Assembly (NCBI GenBank): GCA_900556355.1
Contig: UNSP01000001.1
Span: 1 to 17,347 of the forward strand
Source: Candidatus Saccharimonadota bacterium
Lineage (GTDB): Bacteria; Patescibacteriota; Saccharimonadia; Saccharimonadales; Saccharimonadaceae
DNA: 17,347 bases
Direction of reading: 5' to 3'
In this document: piece after piece, positions 1 to 6,992 of the stretch
Numbering within the stretch: position 1 is the stretch's first letter
How the letters are laid out: every line of letters begins with the position of its first letter
Notes under the pieces: model-generated
What the model was told of the DNA's origin: nothing
What the model saw: only the letters and a program-made list of their open reading frames with translations
Databases searched by the model: none
Translations under genes and position numbers: made by a program

Positions 1-572
1 GGCAATTTCCTGGGAAAAAATTAACTGTAGTGAATCAAGATATATTGCAATTTGACCTGAACCAATTGCCAAAAAATTACAAAGTCGTAGCTAACGTCCC
101 ATATTACATCACCAGCAAAATTGTTGAAAAATTGATGACCGCGGAAAATAAGCCGAGCATCGCAGTGCTATTGGTGCAAAAAGAAGTTGCCGAGAGAATT
201 GCGGCAGAGGCTGGTAATATGAGTGTTCTGTCTGTGAGCGTTCAGATTTTTGCTGAGGAGGAGCTAGACATTGAAGTGCCGCGGCAATTCTTCACGCCGC
301 CGCCAAAAGTTGACTCGCAGGTTGTGGTTTTAAGAACTCGTAATAATCCGCTAATTACTCCAGAAGATCAGAGGGATTTTTTCCGCATTGTTAAGGCTGG
401 ATTTTCTGCAAAGCGTAAGAAGTTGCGTTCTAGCTTGAGTGGTGGGTTGGGGATTGATAAGATTGTGGCGGAAGAATTGCTGAAAAATGCAGGAATTTCA
501 CCAGATGCTCGCGCTGAAGATTTGGCGATTGAAGATTGGAAGAGGCTGCTGAAAGAGTGGCGTCTACGATAA
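1..572 (+). CDS. rsmA: 16S rRNA (adenine1518/1519-N6)-dimethyltransferase RsmA/KsgA, 3' part
   Basis: The reading frame is open from base 3, so the gene enters from the left and its SAM-binding N-terminus lies outside the window. About 189 codons are visible. The stretch VVANVPYYITSK (encoded about 87-119) is the N-L/V-P-Y-x-I/T catalytic motif of the KsgA/Dim1 adenine dimethyltransferases. FFTPPPKVDSQVV and FFRIVKAGFSAKRKKLRSSL are the usual C-terminal family blocks. The enzyme dimethylates two adjacent adenines in helix 45 of 16S rRNA late in 30S assembly. In Bacillus subtilis ksgA sits near metS and tatD, so the order rsmA-metG-tatD here looks like relict synteny. The family assignment is firm. 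The true start cannot be seen. Confidence 0.95.
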   Translation, partial: QFPGKKLTVVNQDILQFDLNQLPKNYKVVANVPYYITSKIVEKLMTAENKPSIAVLLVQKEVAERIAAEAGNMSVLSVSVQIFAEEELDIEVPRQFFTPPPKVDSQVVVLRTRNNPLITPEDQRDFFRIVKAGFSAKRKKLRSSLSGGLGIDKIVAEELLKNAGISPDARAEDLAIEDWKRLLKEWRLR

Positions 573-584
573 TTGCTCTAGTGG

Positions 585-600
585 TGATATAATATATATC
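585..600 (+). promoter_or_regulatory. Extended -10 promoter for leaderless metG
   Basis: TGA plus TATAAT at 585-593, in the 28-nt gap after rsmA. The -10 ends 7 nt before the metG ATG at 601, so initiation at the usual distance falls on or just before the start codon. No good -35 lies 16-18 nt upstream, and there is no SD. The prediction rests on sequence pattern only. Confidence 0.7.
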
Positions 601-2112
601 ATGACTAAGAAACACGCCTACATCACTACCGCTATTCCTTACGTAAACGGCTTGCCACACGTTGGGCATGCTATGGATTATATGTTGGCAGACGTGTGGG
701 CGCGTTATTCCAGACAGAACGGGCATGAAGTTCGTTTTCAAGCTGGCGTGGATGAGCATGGCAATAAAATTGCTGCCAAAGCTGCCAGTCAGAATCAAAC
801 TCCTCAAGAATACGTCGACCAAACGCATATCAATTTTAAGAAGATGATTTCCGAGCTGAACATTTCAGTGACGGACTTTATTCGAACAACTGACGCGCAT
901 CACGTTGCTGCGGTGCAATATATTTGGCAAAAACTCGTTGAGGCTGGATATATTTACAAAGGTTCGTATGAAGGCTGGTATTGTCAGGGGTGCGAAGCTT
1001 TCGTTACGGATAAAGAAGCTGCCGATAATAATGGGGTTTGTCCAGATCACCAAACTCCGTATCAGCGTTTGAGTGAGGAAAATTACTATTTTAAAACCAG
1101 TGCTTTTTCGGACAATATTCGTCAGGCGATTGAGTCAAATAAAATGAGAATCGTGCCTGAATTCCGTAAAAAAGAGTTTTTGGAATTGATGAAAGACGGC
1201 CTGAAAGACGTGTCGGTTTCTCGTCCACGTAAAAATCTTAGCTGGGGCGTGCCGGTTCCTGGTGATGATAATCAAGTCATGTACGTCTGGTTGGACGCTC
1301 TGAGTAATTACATTACGGTTATCGGTTATCCTGATCGTCCAGAAGAATGGCAATCTTTTTGGCCGGCTGATGTGCAAGTCATTGGCAAGGACATTCTCCG
1401 TTTCCACGCTGGTATTTGGCCAGCAATGCTCATGGCGCTAGATTTACCGCTTCCGAAGGTTCTACTTGTCCATGGATTTATTAATTCTGGCGGAATGAAA
1501 ATGTCAAAGAGTCTCGGAAATGGTGTTGGTCCAGCCGATATTATTCCAGATTACGGCGCTGAGGCATTTCGATATTATTTCTTGCGCCACGTACCAACGC
1601 AAGATGACGGCGACTTTACTTGGGAAAAGTTTGAAGCTGCGTATAATGGTGAGCTTGGCAATGATTTGGGCAATTTGGTTCAGCGAGTTGCTAAAATGGT
1701 GCAGAGTTATCAAGCTGGCGTTATTGGCGACGCTCCACAATCAGAGCATGACATGGGACCGTATCGTCAAGCAATGGAAAGTTATATGTTTGACCAAGCA
1801 ATGGACGAAATTTGGCTAATTGTTCGCTCTTTGAATCAATATATTGAGCGAGTTCAGCCTTGGCAAGTTGCTAAAAATCGTGATAAAGATCCAGAAGCAG
1901 AGTCGCATTTGAGTGAGATTTTGGCGCACGCTTGTGGCACATTACTGCAAGTGTCTGACATGCTTCGTCCATTTATGCCGCAAACTGCCGAGAAAATTCA
2001 TGATATGTTTGCTAGTGGTGTCGTGCCGTCAGAATTGACGCCTTTGTTCCCGCGCAAATATATTCACACGCCAGATCCACGCGCTTCGAAAACAGAACCT
2101 CAGGTTAAATAG
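601..2112 (+). CDS. metG: Methionyl-tRNA synthetase (class I, single zinc knuckle, no C-terminal dimerisation domain)
   Basis: Charges tRNA-Met in the cytosol. The class I signatures are clear: HVGH at residues 20-23 (the HIGH motif) and KMSKS at 300-304. A zinc knuckle reads C128-x2-C131 and C147-x2-H150. The final His instead of Cys matches the single-knuckle form known from Thermus-type MetRS. The anticodon-binding helical domain follows (about 350-490), with NQYIERVQPW near residue 415. At 503 residues it lacks the Trbp111/EMAP-like C-terminal extension that dimerises many bacterial MetRS, so it is probably monomeric. ATG 601 is chosen because it precedes KKHAYITTAIPYVNG, the normal MetRS N-terminus, and lies 7 nt after a TATAAT. 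tatD follows 3 nt after the stop. Confidence 0.97.
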   Translation: MTKKHAYITTAIPYVNGLPHVGHAMDYMLADVWARYSRQNGHEVRFQAGVDEHGNKIAAKAASQNQTPQEYVDQTHINFKKMISELNISVTDFIRTTDAHHVAAVQYIWQKLVEAGYIYKGSYEGWYCQGCEAFVTDKEAADNNGVCPDHQTPYQRLSEENYYFKTSAFSDNIRQAIESNKMRIVPEFRKKEFLELMKDGLKDVSVSRPRKNLSWGVPVPGDDNQVMYVWLDALSNYITVIGYPDRPEEWQSFWPADVQVIGKDILRFHAGIWPAMLMALDLPLPKVLLVHGFINSGGMKMSKSLGNGVGPADIIPDYGAEAFRYYFLRHVPTQDDGDFTWEKFEAAYNGELGNDLGNLVQRVAKMVQSYQAGVIGDAPQSEHDMGPYRQAMESYMFDQAMDEIWLIVRSLNQYIERVQPWQVAKNRDKDPEAESHLSEILAHACGTLLQVSDMLRPFMPQTAEKIHDMFASGVVPSELTPLFPRKYIHTPDPRASKTEPQVK

Positions 2113-2115
2113 TTT

Positions 2116-2934
2116 ATGATTGAGGCTTATAAGAAAAGTGCGACTGAGGGTTTACGTCTGATAGATTCGCATTGTCATTTGCACGATACGGAATTTTTTA
2201 CGGACAATCGCGAGCAATTTTACAAAGAAACGGTCGAGGCGAATATTGGCATGATTTGTGTCGGTACTGGCCAGCGAAGTAGCCGCCAAGCTGTGGAATT
2301 TGCCGCGAACCATGAGTTTACTTGGGCGGCAATTGGCGTTCATCCGCACGATACGAAAGATGGCTGGGAAGATGTCAAAACTTTGCTGGAGAATAAGACG
2401 GAAAATTCTCCGATTGTGGCAATTGGTGAGATTGGGCTCGATTATTATTACAATAACAGTCCGCGGGAAACACAAATTGAGGGCTTGGAGGCACAACTTC
2501 AAATGGCAATAGATTATGATTTGCCGGTAAGTTTTCATGTTCGCGATGGCGCGAAGGGTCAGCCGTCAGTTTGGGATGATTTTTGGCCAATTTTTGACAA
2601 TTTTCCTGGACTGCGCGGTGTTTTGCATAGTTTTACCGATACACGTGAAAATTTGGAAAAAGGTTTTTCGCGAAATTTGTACGTTGGACTTAATGGAATT
2701 AGTACGTTCACAAAAGATCAATCACAGAAAGAATTGTTCGCTTCAATTCCGCTGGAGCGATTATTGCTAGAAACTGACGCGCCGTTCTTGACACCAGCGC
2801 CGTTTCGTGGTAATATAAACAAGCCAGAATATGTGAGATTGGTGGCTGAATATTGGGCGAAGCAGCGAAATATTGATTTTGATGTTTTAAGCCAAGCTAC
2901 TCTTCACAACACAAAAGAACTTTTTGGCATTTGA
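2116..2934 (+). CDS. tatD: TatD family metal-dependent deoxyribonuclease
   Basis: A TIM-barrel metallo-hydrolase of the TatD family, generally a Mg-dependent 3'-5' exonuclease or AP endonuclease involved in DNA repair. All metal ligands are visible: H19 and H21 in DSHCHL, E105 in GEIGLDYY, H141 in FHVRD, H171 in VLHSF and D221 in ETDAPFL. The length, 272 residues, is normal. ATG 2116 is 3 nt after the metG stop. The first 14 residues precede the conserved core and no clear SD is present, so translation probably depends on coupling to metG. The metG-tatD pairing also occurs in Firmicutes. Its 3' end overlaps the earliest possible start of the next small ORF. Confidence 0.95.
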   Translation: MIEAYKKSATEGLRLIDSHCHLHDTEFFTDNREQFYKETVEANIGMICVGTGQRSSRQAVEFAANHEFTWAAIGVHPHDTKDGWEDVKTLLENKTENSPIVAIGEIGLDYYYNNSPRETQIEGLEAQLQMAIDYDLPVSFHVRDGAKGQPSVWDDFWPIFDNFPGLRGVLHSFTDTRENLEKGFSRNLYVGLNGISTFTKDQSQKELFASIPLERLLLETDAPFLTPAPFRGNINKPEYVRLVAEYWAKQRNIDFDVLSQATLHNTKELFGI

Positions 2935-2945
2935 AAGTGGAGAAA

Positions 2946-3245
2946 ATGAATAGTACGCCGGAATGTGTTACAAAAACACCCGAAATTGAAGCTCGCGAAA
3001 AACTTGCCGCTATTTTTTCTGACGCCGAGCAGCGCGGTGACAATTCTAAAGTAAACCCTGAATTGGGGAAGACTGCGTTTGACGTAAATAATCTTAAAGC
3101 GAATATTCCTAATAACGAGGCGGTTGATTTTTGTAAACAGGTGCTTGGTGAAAATGAGAAGCCTACCGATCCTGTTGAGTCTGTGAAAGAAATTGGCAAT
3201 ATGTTAGCAGATCTTCGAAAAACTAAAGCTAACGAGGTGCAATAA
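2946..3245 (+). CDS. Hypothetical small protein, function unknown
   Basis: A 99-residue acidic, mainly helical-looking protein that I do not recognise. It has two cysteines, no signal peptide and no membrane segment, and is rich in Glu, Lys and Asn, so it should be cytosolic. Three in-frame starts are possible: TTG 2931 (overlapping the tatD stop), GTG 2937 and ATG 2946. I prefer ATG 2946, although GGAG at 2939-2942 is only 3 nt away; GTG 2937 is a real alternative. It reads without a gap into the next gene, whose GTG directly follows the TAA. Coding status is supported by tight operon packing and an undisturbed frame rather than by homology. Confidence 0.7.
   Translation: MNSTPECVTKTPEIEAREKLAAIFSDAEQRGDNSKVNPELGKTAFDVNNLKANIPNNEAVDFCKQVLGENEKPTDPVESVKEIGNMLADLRKTKANEVQ
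3234..3239 (+). promoter_or_regulatory. Shine-Dalgarno of the second small hypothetical gene
   Basis: GAGGTG lies 6 nt before the GTG codon at 3246 and inside the last codons of the preceding gene. It decides the GTG start, which directly follows the upstream TAA. It contrasts with the SD-less genes elsewhere in the window. Confidence 0.65.
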
Positions 3246-3683
3246 GTGACTAAGTTTTTGAAAAAAGTACGAAGTTTGGTTTTTGCTGATGATAGCGACG
3301 CGGTGTCTTTATTGAAATTCCGTAAAAAAGATCGTCCATTAAAGAAATTTACCGAGCGCGAACTAATCCAATTGGAAAGTGAAATTGGCGCAACAATTTT
3401 TGGCGAGAAGCCGGCGTATGTTGCGCGGCGAGAATTTTTTAATTTAGATAAAGATACCTGGATTTGGTATGAAGAAGTTGCTGATGGTAAGGGTGGTCGG
3501 CAAGAATTGACGACGCGTTATGAAGTGCAACCAAAGGGAATTTTGAAGATTCAGCCGAATTATCGCTATAGTTACTTGGAGGGCGATGAGCTTCAGAATT
3601 TTGTCTTGGCAACTAAGGAATATTACGAGCGAGTTTCTCGGCAATTGTATAAGAAAGATCCGCAAACCGGTCAGCCGCTTTGA
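3246..3683 (+). CDS. Hypothetical protein, function unknown
   Basis: A 145-residue protein that I cannot assign to a family. Residues 1-35 are strongly basic (KKVR, KFRKKDRPLKKF). After that the protein looks like a compact alpha/beta domain with aromatic clusters: WIWYEEV near 73-79, YRYSYLEGDEL near 106-116, and a final helix with ATKEYYERVSRQLY. The pattern resembles a small ligand- or nucleic-acid-binding domain, but that is impression only. There is no signal peptide and no membrane segment. The start is GTG 3246 with a good SD. Its TGA stop (3681-3683) forms the TGA of the extended -10 of the next gene, so the two functions share bases. Confidence 0.8.
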   Translation: MTKFLKKVRSLVFADDSDAVSLLKFRKKDRPLKKFTERELIQLESEIGATIFGEKPAYVARREFFNLDKDTWIWYEEVADGKGGRQELTTRYEVQPKGILKIQPNYRYSYLEGDELQNFVLATKEYYERVSRQLYKKDPQTGQPL

Positions 3684-3695
3684 TATAATAAAAAA
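3681..3695 (+). promoter_or_regulatory. Extended -10 promoter for leaderless cysteine desulfurase gene
   Basis: TGA plus TATAAT at 3681-3689, followed by six A and GTG at 3696. The TGA is also the stop codon of the preceding gene. There is no -35 at 16-18 nt and no SD, so initiation would fall at or next to the GTG. Confidence 0.7.
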
Positions 3696-4853
3696 GTGAA
3701 TAAAGACTATATCTATCTTGATCATGCTGCTGCCACGCCAATGGACCCGTTGGTGGTTGAGGCTATGTTGCCATATTTTTCTGAAAAGTTTTTCAATCCG
3801 TCTAGTCCGTACGCTCCAGCAATATTTACAAAGCGTGAATATCAAGACGCGAAGGCTCGGCTGGCGCGCTGCTTGGGTGTGATGGCTGATGAATTGATAA
3901 TGACAGCTGGAGCAACTGAGTCTGTTAATTTGGCGTTCAATGCAGCAAATGGCGTAAGTTTAATTTCGGCAATTGAGCATGATTCGGTGATTAATTCCGC
4001 AAAAGCACGTTCGGAAGTGAAGCTAATTCCGCCAATGAAAAATGGACGAATAGACCCGAACGTGGTTAAAAAAATGTTAACGCCAGATGTTGGATTTGTT
4101 AGTGTTGCGCTGGTGAATCATGAGCTGGGCTATATCCAGCCAATTGAAGAAATTGCGGAAATTGTAAAAGCTGAGCGACTCAGGCGCCAAGAAAATGATG
4201 AACCTTTACCGTTGATTTTTCATACAGATGCTTCGCAGGCGGCGGCTTTGATTGACGTGAAGATTAAAAGGCTGGGTGTTGATTTATTGACATTATCTGC
4301 GGCGAAAGTTTACGGTCCAAAGCAAGTTGGTTTACTATGGGTGCGACCTGGCGTTACGCTGAAAGCGAATATTTTTGGCGGCGGTCAAGAGTTGGGGCTG
4401 CGTAGTGGAACTGAAAACGTTGCTGGCGTGGTTGGTTTTGCGACTGCTTTGGAATTGGCGCAAAAACGACGTTCCGCTGAAGTGAAGCGACTGCGAAAGT
4501 TGCGGGAAAATTTGGTAAAAGATTTGAAGCAAGCTTTTCCTGAGATGTTAATATCATCAGATATGAAAAAAAGTTTGGTGAGTTTTTTGAATATATCATT
4601 TCCTGGAGTTGATGCTGAAAGATTGGTGTTTTTATTAGAATCTCGTGGAGTTCTAGTGGCTACGGGTAGTGCTTGCGCGGCTAATTCTGGAACGCGTTCT
4701 CACGTACTAGCGAGTGTTGGTCTGAGCGAATCAGAGATTGACGGAAGTCTAAGGCTTACCTTAGGCAAGTTGAACAATGATGAAAACATAAAGCGAGCTG
4801 GCGAATTTATCATCGAAGCTGTGCAAGCGGAAATGAAGAGGACTCGTCGATGA
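3696..4853 (+). CDS. Cysteine desulfurase, NifS/IscS-type PLP enzyme
   Basis: Removes sulfur from L-cysteine, giving alanine and an enzyme persulfide that feeds tRNA thiolation and Fe-S assembly. The start YLDHAAATPMDPLVVEAM is typical. Visible sites are H95 (EHDSV, PLP stacking), D178 (HTDAS, pyridine nitrogen), K204 (SAAKVYGPK, Schiff base) and C327 in GSACAANSG on the mobile loop (persulfide). At 385 residues it has the full IscS/NifS length. GTG 3696 is chosen because it gives the family N-terminus directly after a -10 element. It overlaps the next gene by ATGA and stands two genes upstream of mnmA, so its main client here is probably MnmA. No IscU, SufU or Tus gene is visible. Whether to call it iscS or nifS cannot be settled from the sequence. 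Confidence 0.95.
   Translation: MNKDYIYLDHAAATPMDPLVVEAMLPYFSEKFFNPSSPYAPAIFTKREYQDAKARLARCLGVMADELIMTAGATESVNLAFNAANGVSLISAIEHDSVINSAKARSEVKLIPPMKNGRIDPNVVKKMLTPDVGFVSVALVNHELGYIQPIEEIAEIVKAERLRRQENDEPLPLIFHTDASQAAALIDVKIKRLGVDLLTLSAAKVYGPKQVGLLWVRPGVTLKANIFGGGQELGLRSGTENVAGVVGFATALELAQKRRSAEVKRLRKLRENLVKDLKQAFPEMLISSDMKKSLVSFLNISFPGVDAERLVFLLESRGVLVATGSACAANSGTRSHVLASVGLSESEIDGSLRLTLGKLNNDENIKRAGEFIIEAVQAEMKRTRR
4838..4842 (+). promoter_or_regulatory. Shine-Dalgarno for the DUF218 gene
   Basis: GAGGA, 7 nt before ATG 4850 and inside the cysteine desulfurase coding region. It supports independent re-initiation at the ATGA overlap. Confidence 0.55.
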
Positions 4854-5446
4854 TTCATAAACTAGTTGGCTTGATTATTTTTGCTGCTTTGGTGATTTTT
4901 GGGCTTGGCGCATATTTGTCACCGAATGATTTGGGGAAATGTCAAGGCGTGGGCGAAGGCGATTGTCGTAAGGCTGATGCAATAGTTGTTGTCAGCGGTG
5001 GTGATACGAATGCGCGAACCGACGAGGCTATTAAACTGTATAAAGAAGGTTGGGCGCCGTTGATTGTTGTGTCGGGCGCGGCGGCCGATAAAACTGGCCC
5101 GTCCAACGCTAAGGCTATGTATCAGCGAGCGATTAACAGCGGTGTTCCCGAGAAAGCCATTGTTATGGACGAGTCTTCCGAAACGACCAGACAAAACGCC
5201 ACTGAAGTGAAGAAAATTGTCGATTCGCGAAAAATTAAAGATGTGATTCTGGTGACGAGTGGCTATCATATGCGTCGGGCGCAACTCGAATTTTCAGCGC
5301 AATTTAACGATGTGAAGATTCGAAGTCATTCTGTTGCTTCTGATAAAAACTGGAGCTCGTGGTGGTGGTTGACTCCGTGGGGCTGGTGGTTGGCAATGGG
5401 TGAATTAATGAGAATTGGGCTATTCGCCATGGGGCTGTCTAGATGA
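4850..5446 (+). CDS. DUF218 / YdcF-SanA-like single-pass membrane protein
   Basis: A 198-residue protein with one N-terminal transmembrane segment (about residues 4-23, LVGLIIFAALVIFGLGAYL) and a DUF218 domain outside. Diagnostic pieces are ADAIVVVSGGDTNARTDEAIKLY, the VVSG strand, ETTRQNATE and VTSGYHMRRA. SanA/ElyC relatives affect envelope integrity and peptidoglycan or lipid-carrier metabolism, but the biochemical activity of the family is not settled. The C-terminus is remarkably tryptophan-rich (WSSWWWLTPWGWWLAMGE, about 167-184) and probably lies on or in the membrane. It is joined by ATGA overlaps to the cysteine desulfurase upstream and mnmA downstream, although an envelope protein has no evident role in tRNA thiolation. 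Confidence 0.88.
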   Translation: MIHKLVGLIIFAALVIFGLGAYLSPNDLGKCQGVGEGDCRKADAIVVVSGGDTNARTDEAIKLYKEGWAPLIVVSGAAADKTGPSNAKAMYQRAINSGVPEKAIVMDESSETTRQNATEVKKIVDSRKIKDVILVTSGYHMRRAQLEFSAQFNDVKIRSHSVASDKNWSSWWWLTPWGWWLAMGELMRIGLFAMGLSR

Positions 5447-6495
5447 GTAAGAAAGTTTTTGTTGGAATGTCGGGTGGTGTGGATTCCTCCGTGGCCGCAG
5501 CACTTTTGGTTGAGCAGGGTTACGATGTAACGGGCGTTTATATGAAAAACTGGTCGGAAGATCTGCCTGGGATGCATTGTCCGTGGGCGGAAGATGTTGC
5601 TGACGCCAAGCGTGTGGCGGTTGGCTTGGGTATTGATTTTCGAGTTTTTGATTTCCAGAAAGAATATAAGCAAAACGTTGTCGATTATATGATTCGTGAA
5701 TATCAAGCGGGTCGCACGCCAAACCCAGATATTATGTGTAATCAAGAGGTGAAGTTTAAGATATTTTTAGAGGCCTCGTTGGCGGCTGGGGCGGATTATA
5801 TCGCGACAGGGCATTATGCGCGTGTTGCTCATGAATCGTCTTCGTCAGCCAAATTGTTACGCGCTCGTGATGATAGTAAAGACCAAACCTACTTCTTATA
5901 TCGAGTAACTTCGGAAGCTTTATCAAAAACCATATTTCCGTTGGGCGATTTTACTAAGGCGGAAGTTCGCGAAATGGCTAAAGAGCGTGGTTTGTGGACG
6001 GCGAGTAAAAAAGAGTCGATGGGGATTTGTTTTGTTGGGCAAGTTGGAATTCGTGAGTTTTTGTCGGAATATGTTAAAACTGCGCCAGGAAATATTATTG
6101 ATCAGCAGACGGGATCTGTCGTCGGTAAACATGACGGCGCAATTTTCTATACTCTTGGTCAGCGTCATGGTTTGAACGTTGGTGGCGGATTACCATACTA
6201 TGTCGTCGGTAAAGATATGGAGAAAAATGAAGTTTACGTGTCGCGCTCAATTGACAATGAAAGTTTGTGGCGAAAAGAACTTAGGCTGGCGGATATTCAT
6301 TGGATTGATCAAGCGCCACATAAAGATAAGAATGTGCAGGTTCGGTTGCGTCATCGAGGCGCTTTATTCGACGCGAAAATTGACGGAGATATTGTGCACC
6401 TTTCTGCTTCGGAGCGTGCCGTAGCCGCGGGTCAATCTGCGGTAATATATGACGGCGATGAATGTTTGGGCGGCGGAATCGTGAAAACAGATTGA
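5443..6495 (+). CDS. mnmA: tRNA-specific 2-thiouridylase MnmA (TrmU)
   Basis: Adenylates U34 of tRNA-Lys, -Glu and -Gln and replaces its O2 with sulfur. The PP-loop SGGVDSS is at residues 10-16. The catalytic pair is C99 (PNPDIMCNQEVKF) and C196 (KKESMGICFVG), with DQTYFLYRV between them. TLGQRHGL and the C-terminal beta-barrel with RHRG and AGQSAVIYDGDECLGGGIV complete a normal 350-residue enzyme. ATG 5443 overlaps the upstream stop as ATGA. Only a weak G-rich stretch precedes it, so translation is probably coupled. Persulfide sulfur most likely comes from the cysteine desulfurase two genes upstream, either directly or through an unseen carrier. Its stop codon overlaps the -35 of rpsP. Confidence 0.97.
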   Translation: MSKKVFVGMSGGVDSSVAAALLVEQGYDVTGVYMKNWSEDLPGMHCPWAEDVADAKRVAVGLGIDFRVFDFQKEYKQNVVDYMIREYQAGRTPNPDIMCNQEVKFKIFLEASLAAGADYIATGHYARVAHESSSSAKLLRARDDSKDQTYFLYRVTSEALSKTIFPLGDFTKAEVREMAKERGLWTASKKESMGICFVGQVGIREFLSEYVKTAPGNIIDQQTGSVVGKHDGAIFYTLGQRHGLNVGGGLPYYVVGKDMEKNEVYVSRSIDNESLWRKELRLADIHWIDQAPHKDKNVQVRLRHRGALFDAKIDGDIVHLSASERAVAAGQSAVIYDGDECLGGGIVKTD

Positions 6496-6520
6496 CGTTA
6501 TAGGAAAAATAGTGTAAACT
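6492..6520 (+). promoter_or_regulatory. Sigma70-type promoter of rpsP
   Basis: TTGACG (6492-6497), a 17-nt spacer and TAAACT (6515-6520). The -35 overlaps the mnmA stop. A start near 6527 gives an untranslated leader of about 45 nt. Unlike most promoters in the window it has a -35 and a conventional leader. Confidence 0.6.
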
Positions 6521-6553
6521 GTTCTAAAGTAAGGAATAATAAAACGTAGAGTT

Positions 6554-6561
6554 AAAGGAAG
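6554..6561 (+). promoter_or_regulatory. Shine-Dalgarno of rpsP
   Basis: AAAGGAAG precedes ATG 6572 by about 10-12 nt, slightly long spacing. It supports conventional SD-led initiation for this highly expressed gene. Confidence 0.5.
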
Positions 6562-6571
6562 AATTAATTTT

Positions 6572-6919
6572 ATGCTAGCAATTCGTTTGCAACGTTTGGG
6601 TCGCAAAGGTTATCCAGTATATCGCTTGGCGGTACAAGAAGCACATCGTCATCCATCAAGTGGTCGTGTAGTCGCTTATGTCGGTAGCTACAATCCACAC
6701 ACTAAAGAATCAAATATCCAAGTTGAATTGGCTCAGAAATATTTGGACAATGGCGCACAGCCAACACCACGCGTAGTTAAGTTATTGAAAGAAGCTGGCG
6801 TTAAGTTGCCAAAGTGGGTTAAGGAAGTTTCAGCTGACAAGCACAAAGCCATCCGTAATCCAGAAAAACTTCGCAAGAATCAACCAAAAGAAGAGCCAGC
6901 TGAAGAAGTAGCTGAATAA
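6572..6919 (+). CDS. rpsP: 30S ribosomal protein bS16
   Basis: bS16 stabilises the 5' domain of 16S rRNA in the small subunit. The opening LAIRLQRLGRKGYPVYRLAVQEAHRHPSSGR is the family signature, followed by YVGSYNPHTKESNIQVELAQKYLDNGAQPTPRVVKLLKEAG. The conserved domain ends near residue 88. A basic and then acidic tail (about 89-115, ending EEPAEEVAE) makes it longer than the roughly 80-90 residue norm; such tails vary between lineages. The gene is monocistronic here, with its own promoter, SD and intrinsic terminator. In many bacteria rpsP is grouped with rimM, trmD and rplS, none of which follows it in this window. Confidence 0.97.
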   Translation: MLAIRLQRLGRKGYPVYRLAVQEAHRHPSSGRVVAYVGSYNPHTKESNIQVELAQKYLDNGAQPTPRVVKLLKEAGVKLPKWVKEVSADKHKAIRNPEKLRKNQPKEEPAEEVAE

Positions 6920-6947
6920 TCTGTTGAGATTGGCGATTTGATCTATA

Positions 6948-6976
6948 AACCCCATCTGTAAGGTGGGGTTATTTTA
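6948..6976 (+). terminator. Intrinsic terminator of rpsP
   Basis: AACCCCA (6948-6954) pairs perfectly with TGGGGTT (6964-6970). A G-T and a C-G pair can extend the stem inward to leave a 5-nt loop. It is followed by ATTTTA. It lies 29 nt after the rpsP stop, and its T-run runs straight into the alaS -10 element. Confidence 0.8.
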
Positions 6977-6992
6977 TGGTATAATAACACTC
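6977..6992 (+). promoter_or_regulatory. Extended -10 promoter for leaderless alaS
   Basis: TGG plus TATAAT at 6977-6985, 7 nt before ATG 6993. It begins immediately after the rpsP terminator T-run. There is no -35 and no SD. Confidence 0.72.

Noticed and set aside
430..828. 132-codon minus-strand frame over the rsmA/metG junction
   Set aside because: It crosses two firmly identified genes and has no recognisable motifs or start signals.
6963..6992. In-frame GTG at 6963 as an upstream alaS start
   Set aside because: It lies inside the right arm of the rpsP terminator and upstream of the -10 element. The AlaRS family N-terminus (NAQKIRSKYLEFY) begins at ATG 6993.
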